Shown: positions 1 to 8,204 of the stretch, piece after piece | How the letters are laid out: the number at the start of each line of letters is the position of its first letter | How positions within the stretch are numbered: position 1 is the stretch's first letter | DNA from: Viridibacterium sp047600765 | Lineage (GTDB): Bacteria > Pseudomonadota > Gammaproteobacteria > Burkholderiales > Rhodocyclaceae | Assembly (NCBI GenBank): GCA_047600765.1 | Contig: JASGKF010000001.1 | Location: 1,364,001 to 1,428,000, forward strand | Direction: 5' to 3' | DNA length: 64,000 nucleotides | Position numbers and translations under genes: made by a program | Notes under the pieces: generated by a model | What the model saw: only the letters and a program-made list of their open reading frames with translations | The model's database searches: none | What the model was told of the DNA's origin: nothing

Positions 1-185
1 ATAGGAGTGACGCCGGAAGCGGGTTCGTAAGATTTGCTTAGCCGAACGCTAAAAGAATGCTAACCCCGGCCAAACCGCCCTAAGGTCGGTAGGTGCGCGC
101 GATGGCGGCGCATATAGTGGCGGCGCTTGTCCGGCAGCACCGGTCAGGCGGATACTTTGTGCACAACCTGCAAGGCACGACGACC

Positions 186-665
186 ATGGCGCGTCTCACA
201 GAAGACCAGATCAGCTTCCTCTCCAAAGGCCTCGCCCACCAGATCGGCAGCGTCACGGCTGACGGCCGCCCCTGCCTCGTGCGCGGTCTCGGTGCTGACC
301 TGTGTGACGATGGTCGCGTGATGGTGCTGCTGTCGGCCGAATCCGGCTTCGAGGTGCTGGACGCCATCCGCGCCACCGGCAAGGTCGCGCTCAATCTCAC
401 CTCGCCCGCCAACTACCAGTCACTGTCACTGAAAGGTGTCGACGCTGTCGTCGAGCATGCCGGCGCCCCCTACCGCGCGCTGCTGCTAGACCGGCAGGAG
501 GGATTCCGAACCAACCTCATCCCGCTGGGCTTCCCGCTTGAGTACACCGACAGCATGTACAGCGTGCCCGACGAACAACTGGTGATGGTGCGCTTCACAC
601 CCATGCTCGCCTGGAACCAGACGCCAGGGCCGGGTGCAGGCAAGCCCGTCGCGTTGCAGGAGTGA
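186..665 (+). CDS. Pyridoxamine 5'-phosphate oxidase-like FMN-binding split-barrel protein
   Basis: A 159-residue protein that reads as a flavin (FMN or F420) split-barrel of the pyridoxamine-phosphate-oxidase-like superfamily. The N-terminal stretch (about residues 15-45) has the usual beta strand, turn and strand around GSVTADGRPCLVRG, followed by a helix and strand containing GKVALNLTSP. Substrate and exact flavin cannot be told from sequence. The frame is open upstream to an ATG at 93, but the extra 31 residues look like translated leader and the barrel begins just after the ATG at 186, so I chose the latter although no strong ribosome binding site precedes either. Its stop (663-665) overlaps the GTG start of the next gene, which also starts with a split barrel, so the two are probably translationally coupled and may act together. 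Confidence 0.7.
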   Translation: MARLTEDQISFLSKGLAHQIGSVTADGRPCLVRGLGADLCDDGRVMVLLSAESGFEVLDAIRATGKVALNLTSPANYQSLSLKGVDAVVEHAGAPYRALLLDRQEGFRTNLIPLGFPLEYTDSMYSVPDEQLVMVRFTPMLAWNQTPGPGAGKPVALQE

Positions 666-2020
666 TCGTGCCCGATAGCGACCTCACCCTGCACTCCATA
701 CGCCGCATGCTCGAAGGCGTCGTGCCGCCGTCGATGTGCAGCATCGGCGAAGACGGCATGCCGCACACCACCTACCTGTCGCTGGCCGAGTACGTCGACG
801 CCGATCACCTCGCGTTGTCGTTCCAGTTCTTCAACCAGTCGCGCAAGAACGTGATGGCCACGAAGCGCATCGCGCTGTCGCTCGACGACCCCTACACCGG
901 TGCCGGCGTGAGCCTGCAGATGGAGTACCTGCACACCGAAACCAGTGGGCCCGTATTCGAACGCCTGCGCGCCAAGCTCGCCGGCGTGGCCTCGCACAGC
1001 GGCATGGAGAAGGTCTTCCACCTGCTCGGTGCCGACATCTACCGCGTGCTGTCGCTGCGCCGCGTGCCGGGCCGGCGCGAGCTGCCGGTGACACAAGCGC
1101 GTTGCGACCTCGCCGCCGGTTCCCGCGTAGTGTCCGAACAGCTTGCGCGCTGCGAAGACCTCGGCGAGCTCGTCGACACCATGATGCAAGGTCTGCGTGA
1201 CCAGCTGCTGATCGAACACGCCATGCTGTGGATGATCGACTCGCAGCACTGCACCATGAGCCTGATGGCCAGCCACGGCTACAGCGAACAGGCCACGGGC
1301 ACCGAACTGCCGCTCGGCGACGGCCTCGCCGGCACGGCAGCGCGCGAAGGCGTACCGATCCGCATCGGCCACATGAGCCAGGCGCGCATCTACGGCCGCG
1401 CCGTGCGCGACAGCGCGGCCGCTCAGGGGATCGATTACGGCGCGCGCGACGAAACCCCGCTGCCCGGCCTGACCCACCCGCGCAGCCAGATGGCTGTGCC
1501 GTTGCGCGCCGTCGGCCGCGTGCTGGGCGTGCTGTTCGTCGAGAGCCCGCATGAACAGTTCTTCGGCTACGACGACGAAGACGCGCTGATGCTGCTGTGC
1601 GGCCAGTTCGCCATGTCGCTGGGCATGCTGCGCACACTCGCCGAGGTCGAAGGCGACAACGACGTACCCGCGCCCGCTGCCGATGACACAGCACGTCTGC
1701 GCGTGCGCCACTACGCGCAGGACGACAGCATCTTCCTCAACGACGACTACCTCATCAAGGGCGTCGCCGGCGCCATCCTCTGGAAGCTGGTGCGCGACTA
1801 CCAGCAACAGCAGCGCTGCGAGTTCAGTACGCGCGAACTACGCCTCGCCGGTGCCGAGCTGCGCCTGCCCGACCTGCAGGACAACCTCGACGTACGCCTG
1901 CTGCTGTTGCAGCGCCGCCTTGCCGAACGCACAGCGCCCGTGCAGATCGAGAAGACCGGCCGCGGCCGCTTCCGCCTCGTTGTCAGCGAGGCCCTGCAGC
2001 TCATCGACGAAGGTTGCTGA
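662..2020 (+). CDS. Split-barrel plus GAF domain protein with C-terminal helical region
   Basis: A 452-residue soluble protein in three parts. Residues about 1-145 resemble a pyridoxamine-phosphate-oxidase-like split barrel (LSFQFFNQSRKNVMATKRIA). Residues about 160-330 look like a GAF sensory domain (HAMLWMIDS, LPLGDGLAGTAAREG, MAVPLRAVGRVLGVLFVES). Residues about 350-450 are a charged helical region that could be a winged-helix output, but I cannot name a family. It starts at GTG 662 inside the previous gene's stop (GTGA overlap); a second GTG at 668 is an alternative. A flavin-binding barrel joined to GAF suggests a redox or small-ligand sensor, but this is inference. No membrane segment or enzymatic output domain is visible. 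Confidence 0.6.
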   Translation: MIVPDSDLTLHSIRRMLEGVVPPSMCSIGEDGMPHTTYLSLAEYVDADHLALSFQFFNQSRKNVMATKRIALSLDDPYTGAGVSLQMEYLHTETSGPVFERLRAKLAGVASHSGMEKVFHLLGADIYRVLSLRRVPGRRELPVTQARCDLAAGSRVVSEQLARCEDLGELVDTMMQGLRDQLLIEHAMLWMIDSQHCTMSLMASHGYSEQATGTELPLGDGLAGTAAREGVPIRIGHMSQARIYGRAVRDSAAAQGIDYGARDETPLPGLTHPRSQMAVPLRAVGRVLGVLFVESPHEQFFGYDDEDALMLLCGQFAMSLGMLRTLAEVEGDNDVPAPAADDTARLRVRHYAQDDSIFLNDDYLIKGVAGAILWKLVRDYQQQQRCEFSTRELRLAGAELRLPDLQDNLDVRLLLLQRRLAERTAPVQIEKTGRGRFRLVVSEALQLIDEGC

Positions 2021-2103
2021 AAGAGGACATCATCTTTGACGCCCAACGATGATTGGACACCGAAAGCCACATCAAGGCGGATGAACGTTCTTCGCGTGAT
2101 GTC

Positions 2104-2233
2104 GTCATTCCCGCGAACGCGGGAATCCATAGGGCTTTTGCGCCAGCAAAAGCGGTTTCAGCCACCTGAGTCCAGCGGCACAAAGCTACTCGCCTGCGGC
2201 GAGCCTGTGGATTCCCGCGTTCGCGGGAATGAC
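2104..2233. repeat. REPIN-like element: two inverted palindromic repeats
   Basis: Two near-identical 27-base units lie in inverted orientation at 2104-2130 and 2207-2233, matching at 26 of 27 positions when one is reverse-complemented. Each unit has its own palindromic core TTCCCGCGAACGCGGGAA. About 76 bases of unrelated sequence separate them. This is the layout of a REP doublet (REPIN) or small non-autonomous element, and the core resembles the widespread GTCATTCCCGCG repeats of proteobacteria. It fills most of the 263-base gap between the GAF protein and the NADH dehydrogenase gene, and may also serve as a transcript-stabilising hairpin or terminator. Confidence 0.8.
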
Positions 2234-2283
2234 GGACATGGCGTAACCATGTCCCGAAAGAATTCCCGTTACCTGAGCATGTC

Positions 2284-3585
2284 ATGAGCACACCACAATC
2301 GAGCAACACCCCGTCCCGCGCCAGACCCCGCGTCATCATCGTCGGCGCCGGCTTCGGCGGCCTCTCTGCCGCACGCGCCCTCGCCGACGCCCCCGTCGAC
2401 GTGCTGGTCATCGACCGCCGCAACCACCATCTGTTCCAGCCCCTGCTCTACCAGATCGCCACCGCCGGCCTGTCACCCGCCGACATCGCGGCGCCGATAC
2501 GCGGCGTGCTGTCATCGCAGAAGAACGCCACCGTCATCCTCGGCGAAGTCACCGGCATCGACCTCGCGACGCGCGAAGTCATCGGCCGCAACGCCGTACG
2601 CGACGGCCGCGTCGGCTTCGACTACCTGATCCTCGCCACCGGCGCACGTCACGCCTACTTCGGCCACGACGACTGGGAGACTTTCGCGCCCGGCCTCAAG
2701 ACCGTCGAAGACGCCACCGCGATCCGCCACCGCCTGCTGGTCGCATTCGAGCAGGCCGAGATGACCGACGATGAGGCCGAGCGCCGTCGCCTGCTCACCA
2801 TCGTCATCATCGGCGGCGGCCCCACCGGTGTCGAAATGGCCGGCGCCGTCGCCGAGCTCGCACGCGCGTCGCTCGCCACCGACTTCCGCCGCATCGACCC
2901 GCGTCAGGCACGCATCATCCTCATCGAAGCCTCACCACGCGTGCTCGCCACCTTCCCCGAATCGCTGTCCGCTGCCGCCGCAAACTCGCTGCAGAAACTG
3001 GGCGTCGAAGTGCGCCTCGGCAAAGCGGTCACGCAATGCGATGCGCAAGGCGTCGAAGTCGGCGGCGAACGCATCAACGCCGCCACCGTGGTGTGGGCAG
3101 CCGGCGTACAGGCCTCCGCCGCATCCAGCTGGCTCAGCGCCGACGCCGACCGCGCCGGCCGCGTGAAAGTGAACGCCGACTTCAGCCTGCCGGGCCAGCC
3201 GGATGTCTTCGTCATCGGCGACACCGCCGCCCTCACCGACGCCGCCGGCAAGGTGGTGCCGGGCGTCGCACCAGCGGCCAAGCAAGCCGGCATGCACGTC
3301 GCCAAGGTGATCCGCGCACGCATCGCCGGCAGCGCTGCGCCAGCACCCTTCCGCTATCTCAACTGGGGCAACCTCGCCACCATCGGCCGCCGCGCCGCCG
3401 TCGCCGACTTCGGCTGGCTGCGCCTGCGCGGCACGCTCGCCTGGTGGTTCTGGGGCTTCGTGCACATCTTCTTCCTCATCGACTTCCGCAACCGCCTCGC
3501 CGTGATGCTCAACTGGGCCTGGTCCTTCGTCACCTTCAAGCGTGGTGCGCGACTGATCACCGGCAGCCCGGATCGGCAGGGTTAA
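2284..3585 (+). CDS. ndh: Type II NADH dehydrogenase (NAD(P)/FAD-dependent oxidoreductase)
   Basis: A 433-residue flavoprotein that should oxidise NADH and reduce quinone without proton pumping, at the inner face of the membrane. An N-terminal FAD-binding GxGxxG (VGAGFGGLSAA, about residues 20-30) is followed by the family-typical HHLFQPLLYQIATAGLSP. A second dinucleotide fold, VIIGGGPTGVEMAGA, sits near residues 173-187 for NADH, and the FAD-contact motif VFVIGDTAAL near residue 308. The C-terminal 60 residues are rich in Trp and Phe (WWFWGFVHIFFLIDFRNR), the amphipathic membrane anchor typical of Ndh-2. The ATG at 2284 fits the family start. The alpha/beta hydrolase begins 9 bases after the stop and may be cotranscribed. 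Confidence 0.85.
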   Translation: MSTPQSSNTPSRARPRVIIVGAGFGGLSAARALADAPVDVLVIDRRNHHLFQPLLYQIATAGLSPADIAAPIRGVLSSQKNATVILGEVTGIDLATREVIGRNAVRDGRVGFDYLILATGARHAYFGHDDWETFAPGLKTVEDATAIRHRLLVAFEQAEMTDDEAERRRLLTIVIIGGGPTGVEMAGAVAELARASLATDFRRIDPRQARIILIEASPRVLATFPESLSAAAANSLQKLGVEVRLGKAVTQCDAQGVEVGGERINAATVVWAAGVQASAASSWLSADADRAGRVKVNADFSLPGQPDVFVIGDTAALTDAAGKVVPGVAPAAKQAGMHVAKVIRARIAGSAAPAPFRYLNWGNLATIGRRAAVADFGWLRLRGTLAWWFWGFVHIFFLIDFRNRLAVMLNWAWSFVTFKRGARLITGSPDRQG

Positions 3586-3594
3586 GGCCACGCA

Positions 3595-4305
3595 ATGCGC
3601 AAACTGAAACTGGTCCTGCTACCCGGCCTCGATGGCACAGGCGTGCTGTTCCAGCCCTTCCTGCGCGCCTTACCGGAGTACATCGAACCCATCGTCGTCA
3701 CCTACCCCGTTGACAAGCCACTCGGCTACAACGCGCTGCTGCCCTTCGCGCTCGCCGCGCTCCCGGTTGACGAGCCCTTCATCCTGCTCGGCGAATCCTT
3801 CGGCGGTCCGCTGGCCCTGCGTGTCGCCACCCTGCAACCGGCGGGCTTGCGCGCCGTGGTGCTGTGCGCGAGCTTCGTCACCGGCCCCTACTGGTTCGTG
3901 CCGCGCCTGGCCGCGCACATCATCCCCAGCGCCCCCTTCCGGCTGATGCCGCTGATGTCGCGCGTGCGCAGCCGCGTCGGCGGCTACGACAACAGCGAAG
4001 TCGCGCAGCTGTCACAGCAAGCGCTGCGCATGGTCAGCCCCGCCGTGTGGGCACGACGCGTCAGCGAACTGTTCGCCGTCGATGCGCGCAAACCGCTCAA
4101 GGACTGCCACGTCCCCCTGCTCTACCTGCGCGGTGAAAAGGACTTCGTCGTACCCGCACGCAACCTGCGTCGCATCCAGAAATTGCGGCCGGATATCGAA
4201 GTGGCGTACGCGCCCTCGCCGCATCTGTTGCTGCAGAGTTGCCCTGCGGAGGCTGCTGCTGCGATCAACGCCTTCATTGCACGACGCAGGTTGGCGGCGG
4301 AATGA
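3595..4305 (+). CDS. Alpha/beta hydrolase
   Basis: A 236-residue alpha/beta-hydrolase-fold enzyme. The oxyanion region LLPGLDGTG is at residues 8-16. The nucleophile elbow GESFGG places the catalytic Ser at residue 68. A later Asp in GEKDFVVPARN and a His in PSPHLLLQ complete a plausible Ser-Asp-His triad. There is no signal peptide, so it acts in the cytoplasm. The substrate is unknown; carboxylesterase or thioesterase activity is possible. It follows the NADH dehydrogenase gene by 9 bases on the same strand and faces the SDR gene, 44 bases away, in convergent orientation. Confidence 0.75.
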   Translation: MRKLKLVLLPGLDGTGVLFQPFLRALPEYIEPIVVTYPVDKPLGYNALLPFALAALPVDEPFILLGESFGGPLALRVATLQPAGLRAVVLCASFVTGPYWFVPRLAAHIIPSAPFRLMPLMSRVRSRVGGYDNSEVAQLSQQALRMVSPAVWARRVSELFAVDARKPLKDCHVPLLYLRGEKDFVVPARNLRRIQKLRPDIEVAYAPSPHLLLQSCPAEAAAAINAFIARRRLAAE

Positions 4306-4349
4306 AACGGGACCGCCGCAGCGCCCCCGTTGCATGAATGCCTGACCGG

Positions 4350-5078
4350 TTACCAGACCGCCACGGCGCGGTCGCGATAGAAGCCGCCCGAAGGACCGTC
4401 GTCCGGCAAGGTCGCCAGCCAGATCGTCGTGTCGACACCTTCTTCCACTGACTTCGCCGCACCCGCGCCGCCCATCTCGGTGCGCACCCAGCCGGGGCAA
4501 ACGGAGTTCACCTTGATGTTGCTGCCGCGCAGCTCGGCCGCGAACAGGCCAGTAACGGCATTGAGCGCCGTCTTCGATATGCGATACGCCGGCCAGCCGC
4601 GGTCCATGGTGCTCAGCGCGCCCATGCCCGACGACACATTGACCACGCGGCCATAGCCCTGCGCCTGCATCAGCGGAATCAGCGCTTGCGACACATGCAG
4701 TGCGCCGAAGGTGTTTGTGTCGAGCGAGCGACGCAGCACGTCGGGCGACATGTCGAACACGCTGGTCTGCATGTAGGCCGATTGATCGGTCGGCTCGAAG
4801 AAGGCGCCGGCGTTGTTGATGAGCACTTCGAGACGGCCCGGCAGGCTGCGCAGATGCGCTGCCAGTGCGTGCGCCTGCTCGGCCGAGGTGACATCGAGCT
4901 CGAAGGCCTCGCAGCGCTCCGGCGCACCCAGGCTGTCACGTGCGGCCTGCAAGGGCGCCCGCTGACGCCCCGTCAGCACCACGTAATAGCCGCGCGCCAG
5001 CAACTGGCGGCTGGCCTCCAGCCCCATGCCACGCGTCGCCCCCGTTACCACCGCAATCCTGTCCTGCCCTGCACTCAT
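4350..5078 (-). CDS. SDR family NAD(P)-dependent oxidoreductase
   Basis: A 242-residue classical short-chain dehydrogenase/reductase. The cofactor-binding TGATRGMG is at residues 12-19, the NNAG motif at 88-91, the catalytic Ser in VNVSSGMGAL near 149-150, and the catalytic YxxxK is Y165-R-I-S-K169. The segment GRQRAP after the second beta strand suggests NADP(H) preference because of the basic residues. A GGGAG ribosome binding site precedes the ATG at 5078. It would reduce or oxidise a small carbonyl or alcohol in the cytoplasm; the substrate is not evident. The AraC regulator lies directly upstream on the same strand with an 86-base gap, so regulation of this gene by it is plausible but unproven. 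Confidence 0.85.
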   Translation of the reverse strand: MSAGQDRIAVVTGATRGMGLEASRQLLARGYYVVLTGRQRAPLQAARDSLGAPERCEAFELDVTSAEQAHALAAHLRSLPGRLEVLINNAGAFFEPTDQSAYMQTSVFDMSPDVLRRSLDTNTFGALHVSQALIPLMQAQGYGRVVNVSSGMGALSTMDRGWPAYRISKTALNAVTGLFAAELRGSNIKVNSVCPGWVRTEMGGAGAAKSVEEGVDTTIWLATLPDDGPSGGFYRDRAVAVW

Positions 5079-5164
5079 GTCCGGCTCCCTGAAGAAGAGT
5101 CTCCATCATGCACGCGGCATTGTGGCGACCATGTCGTAAAACGGCGGTCCTGTCGGAAAGCTGC

Positions 5165-5971
5165 TCAGCGCTGTGCGCGCTGCCAGTCACGCGGCGACAG
5201 TCCTGTGTGGCGCCGGAAGAACGCCGCGAAGTGACTGGCCGTTGCGAAGCCCACGACCTGCGCGATCTCCAGCATGTTGCCGGTACCCGCTCGCAGCAGG
5301 GATTTGGCACGCTCCATGCGCAGGGTCTGCAGATACTGGTGCGGCGCCTGACCAGTGCTGACGCGGAACATTCGCGCGAAGTGGTGAGGGCTCAGCCCCG
5401 CGACCTGCGCCAGCTCCGCCACGCCCGGGTTGTCGGCAAGACTGGCCTGCATGTAGTCGATGACGCGCGCCAGTACCAGCGACGCCAGCCCGCCTTTCGC
5501 CAGCTGCGGTTGCTGCCCGCCCAGACTCAGCAGGCGCAAGGCCAGGGTCTGCGCCGCGCTCTCGGCAAACACGCGCGCTGTCTCGCCATCGAGACGCACC
5601 GCCTCATGAATCGCCGCAGCCAGCTGGCGACAGAGCGGATCATCGAAGAGGTAGCGCGCAGCCGGCAAGGCATCCGCCGGGCTCATGCCGGCGAACAGAC
5701 GCTTCGGCAGCTCGATATGCAGGAAGGCGCAGGACTCGTCGGTCCAGCAACGCACGTCGCAATCGGGTTCGATCAGGGTCAGCTGCCCCGGCGTGAATAC
5801 CGCCGACTCGCGCCGCCCTGCACGCCGCTGCGTCACGCGCTGAGCACTACCATGGTGCACGCCCAGCAGGACGCCCTCGAACGCACCGCTATGCCCGTCT
5901 GCCGCCGGCAGCTCTTCGGCATGCATGAGACGGAAAGCAGGCGTGCTGAAATGAAAGATGCGGGAATCCAT
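5165..5971 (-). CDS. AraC family transcriptional regulator
   Basis: A 268-residue regulator with an N-terminal cupin-like effector half (about residues 1-150, including ELPAADGHSGAFEG and GQLTLIEPDCDVRCWTDES) and a C-terminal pair of helix-turn-helix motifs (about 165-268). The second DNA-binding half carries the AraC signature EIAQVVGFATASHFAAFFRRH and GLSPRDWQRAQR. The inducer is not evident. The SDR gene downstream on the same strand is the nearest likely target. The region upstream (5972-6130) carries its promoter but shows no operator that I can define. Confidence 0.85.
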   Translation of the reverse strand: MDSRIFHFSTPAFRLMHAEELPAADGHSGAFEGVLLGVHHGSAQRVTQRRAGRRESAVFTPGQLTLIEPDCDVRCWTDESCAFLHIELPKRLFAGMSPADALPAARYLFDDPLCRQLAAAIHEAVRLDGETARVFAESAAQTLALRLLSLGGQQPQLAKGGLASLVLARVIDYMQASLADNPGVAELAQVAGLSPHHFARMFRVSTGQAPHQYLQTLRMERAKSLLRAGTGNMLEIAQVVGFATASHFAAFFRRHTGLSPRDWQRAQR

Positions 5972-6134
5972 GCAGGCACTCCAGAACTGGTAGATGCATC
6001 GAGCCTACACCTGAAGCCCCAATGCCTGACAGCACCAGAATGCAAAACGTGGGCCACGATTTATTGTCGGTAGCTACTTGCGGACTTCACAAAAACAAAA
6101 CACCACATGCGAACGGCGTACTGCGCCACAAAAG

Positions 6135-6175
6135 AAAACGGGGCGCTCAGGTTACACACCCGAGCGCCCCGTTTT
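6135..6175 (-). terminator. Bidirectional hairpin terminator downstream of leuB
   Basis: A perfect 14-bp stem pairs 6135-6148 with 6162-6175 (AAAACGGGGCGCTC with GAGCGCCCCGTTTT) around a 13-base loop. It lies 20 bases past the leuB stop. On the minus strand the stem ends in a T-rich run, as in intrinsic terminators. A run of T on the opposite strand makes it usable in both directions. Confidence 0.85.
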
Positions 6176-6194
6176 CATTGCAACAGCAGATTGC

Positions 6195-7256
6195 TTACAG
6201 CGCAGCCACCACCGCGTCACCCATCTCGGTACAGGACACGCGCTTGGTGCCTTCTTCGAAGATGTCGCCGGTGCGCAAGCCGGAGGCCAGCACTTTCTTG
6301 ACGGCGGTTTCGATGCGCGTTGCAGCAGCTTCGTTGGCGAAGGTGTAACGCATCATCATGGCGACCGACAGGATCATGGCCAGCGGGTTGGCGAGGTTCT
6401 TGCCGGCGATGTCCGGTGCGGAGCCGTGGCAGGGTTCGTACATGCCCTTGTTGTTCTGATCCAGCGAGGCGGACGGCAGCATGCCGATGGAGCCGGTGAG
6501 CATCGAGGCTTCGTCGGAGAGGATGTCGCCGAACATGTTGCCGGTGACGACCACGTCGAACTGCTTCGGTGCGCGCACGAGCTGCATGGCGCAGTTGTCG
6601 ACCAGCATGTGGCTGAGTTCGACGTCCGGGTACTCTGCGGAGATCTCGATCATGACGTCGCGCCACAGCTGCGTGGTTTCGAGCACGTTCATCTTGTCGA
6701 CCGAGCAGAGCTTCTTGCTGCGCTTCTGTGCGGCCTTGAAGGCGACGTGGCCGATGCGGCGGATTTCGTCTTCGTTGTAGATCATAGTGTTGCGGCCAAC
6801 GCGCTTGCCACCTTCTTCAGCGATGCCGCGCGGCTCGCCGAAGTAGATGTCGCCCGTGAGTTCGCGCACGATCATGATGTCCAGACCCGACACGATCTCG
6901 GGCTTCAGCGAGGAAGCGTTGGCGAGTTCTGGATAAAGGATCGCGGGACGCAGGTTGGCGAACAGGTTGAGGTCCTTGCGGATGCCCAGCAGGCCGCGCT
7001 CGGGGCGTTGCGGGCGCGGCAGGGTGTCCCACTTCGGACCGCCGACAGCGGCGAGCAGCACGGCGTCAGCGGCGCGTGCGGCCTTCTGCGTAACAGGCGG
7101 GTACGGCTCGCCGGTGGCGTCGACGGCGGCACCGCCGAGCAGCGCTTCTTCGAGCTCGATGTTCATGCCTTCCTTCTTGAAGACATCCAGCACGCGCAGG
7201 GCTTGCGCCATGATTTCCGGGCCGATGCCATCGCCGGGCAGGTAACAGATTTTCAT
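6195..7256 (-). CDS. leuB: 3-isopropylmalate dehydrogenase
   Basis: A 353-residue enzyme of leucine biosynthesis that oxidatively decarboxylates 3-isopropylmalate to 2-oxoisocaproate with NAD+ in the cytoplasm. Family hallmarks are the start MKICYLPGDGIGPE, AVGGPKWD, the substrate-binding LRPAILYPELANAS, VRELTGDIYFGEPRG, and the metal and NAD site GNMFGDILSDEASMLTGS. Length is as expected. Its start overlaps the stop of the upstream small membrane-protein gene (ATGA, 7253-7256), so it is translated as the last gene of leuC-leuD-orf-leuB. A strong hairpin terminator follows. leuA is not in the window. Confidence 0.97.
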   Translation of the reverse strand: MKICYLPGDGIGPEIMAQALRVLDVFKKEGMNIELEEALLGGAAVDATGEPYPPVTQKAARAADAVLLAAVGGPKWDTLPRPQRPERGLLGIRKDLNLFANLRPAILYPELANASSLKPEIVSGLDIMIVRELTGDIYFGEPRGIAEEGGKRVGRNTMIYNEDEIRRIGHVAFKAAQKRSKKLCSVDKMNVLETTQLWRDVMIEISAEYPDVELSHMLVDNCAMQLVRAPKQFDVVVTGNMFGDILSDEASMLTGSIGMLPSASLDQNNKGMYEPCHGSAPDIAGKNLANPLAMILSVAMMMRYTFANEAAATRIETAVKKVLASGLRTGDIFEEGTKRVSCTEMGDAVVAAL

Positions 7257-7555
7257 TCTTGGTGATCTTTCGGATGAGTGAGATGTTTGACCAGCGCGTG
7301 CTCACAGGCCTTGAACAAGGCGTAGAACGCGACGCTCAGGTAAGCGTAGGCAAGCAGTTGCAGCAGCTGCACCAGCGCGCCGTCCATGATCACCATCCAG
7401 CCGTACTCGACGAAGAGATTGAGGTTGGCGCGGAAGATGACGAACAGGTTGTAGGACGTGACGCCGAACAGGATGAAGAACACACCCAGGAGCACGAAGG
7501 TGCTCCACGGGCGATGGTTCAGCGTGTCCAGCCAGAGGCTGCGCAGCTTTGTCAC
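7253..7555 (-). CDS. Small inner-membrane protein inside the leu operon
   Basis: A 100-residue protein of unknown function. It has two clear hydrophobic stretches, about residues 18-40 (FVLLGVFFILFGVTSYNLFV) and about 55-82 (IMDGALVQLLQLLAYAYLSV), with a charged C-terminal tail of Lys, His and Glu. The start is a GTG at 7555 overlapping the leuD stop (GTGA) and its stop overlaps the leuB start (ATGA). This double overlap is strong evidence that it is a real, cotranslated gene. Nothing in the sequence shows a role in leucine synthesis; it could simply use the operon's expression. I do not recognise a named family. Confidence 0.75.
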   Translation of the reverse strand: MTKLRSLWLDTLNHRPWSTFVLLGVFFILFGVTSYNLFVIFRANLNLFVEYGWMVIMDGALVQLLQLLAYAYLSVAFYALFKACEHALVKHLTHPKDHQE

Positions 7556-8193
7556 TGAGCGAACAGCCAGGGTTGCGCGGCCTTGTGCTTCGCTTCGAAA
7601 GCGGCGATCTCATCGCGGTGTTGCAGCGTGAGGCCGATTTCGTCGAGGCCGTTGAGCAGGCAGTGCTTGCGGTGCGGCGTGATGTCGAAGCCGAACGAGA
7701 AGCCCGAAGGCGTCGTCACGGTTTGCGTTTCGAGATTCACGTCGAGCTTGTAGCCCTCGGTCGCTTCGCATTCCTTGAACAGGCGGTTGACAATTTCAGC
7801 CGAGGCCACGATGGGCAGCAGGCCGTTCTTGTAGCTGTTGCTGAAGAAGATGTCGGCGAAGGACGGCGCAATCATCACGGAGAAACCGCAGTCTTCGATG
7901 GCCCAGGGCGCGTGTTCGCGCGAGGAACCACAACCGAAGTTGTCGCGTGCGAGCAGCACTTGTGCGCCTTGGTAACGCGGCTTGTTGAGCACGAAGTCCG
8001 GGTTCTTCGGACGGTTCGTGCAGTCCATGCCGGGCTCACCGTGGTCGAGGTAACGCCACTCATCGAACAGGTAGGGGCCGAAGCCCGAGCGCTTGATCGA
8101 CTTGAGGAACTGCTTGGGGATGATCGCGTCGGTATCGACGTTGGCGCGATCGAGCGGGCATGCGAGGCCGTTGATTTGCTTGAAGGCTTTCAT
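7552..8193 (-). CDS. leuD: 3-isopropylmalate dehydratase small subunit
   Basis: A 213-residue small subunit of isopropylmalate isomerase, which with LeuC converts 2-isopropylmalate to 3-isopropylmalate. The family core is visible: NVDTDAIIPKQFLK, GSGFGPYLFDEW-like start region, DNFGCGSSREHAPWAI and FFSNSYKNGLLPI. The open frame extends further upstream through leuC in another register, but the ATG at 8193 is preceded by a GGAGAAAC ribosome binding site and matches the family start MKAFKQINGLA. Only 11 bases separate it from leuC. The stop overlaps the GTG of the next gene. Confidence 0.96.
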   Translation of the reverse strand: MKAFKQINGLACPLDRANVDTDAIIPKQFLKSIKRSGFGPYLFDEWRYLDHGEPGMDCTNRPKNPDFVLNKPRYQGAQVLLARDNFGCGSSREHAPWAIEDCGFSVMIAPSFADIFFSNSYKNGLLPIVASAEIVNRLFKECEATEGYKLDVNLETQTVTTPSGFSFGFDITPHRKHCLLNGLDEIGLTLQHRDEIAAFEAKHKAAQPWLFAQ

Positions 8194-8204
8194 TGCGTTT
8201 CTCC

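Noticed and set aside
470..1807. A 445-codon minus-strand frame
   Set aside because: Antisense to the split-barrel/GAF gene; rich in Ala, Val, His and Gly with no motif.
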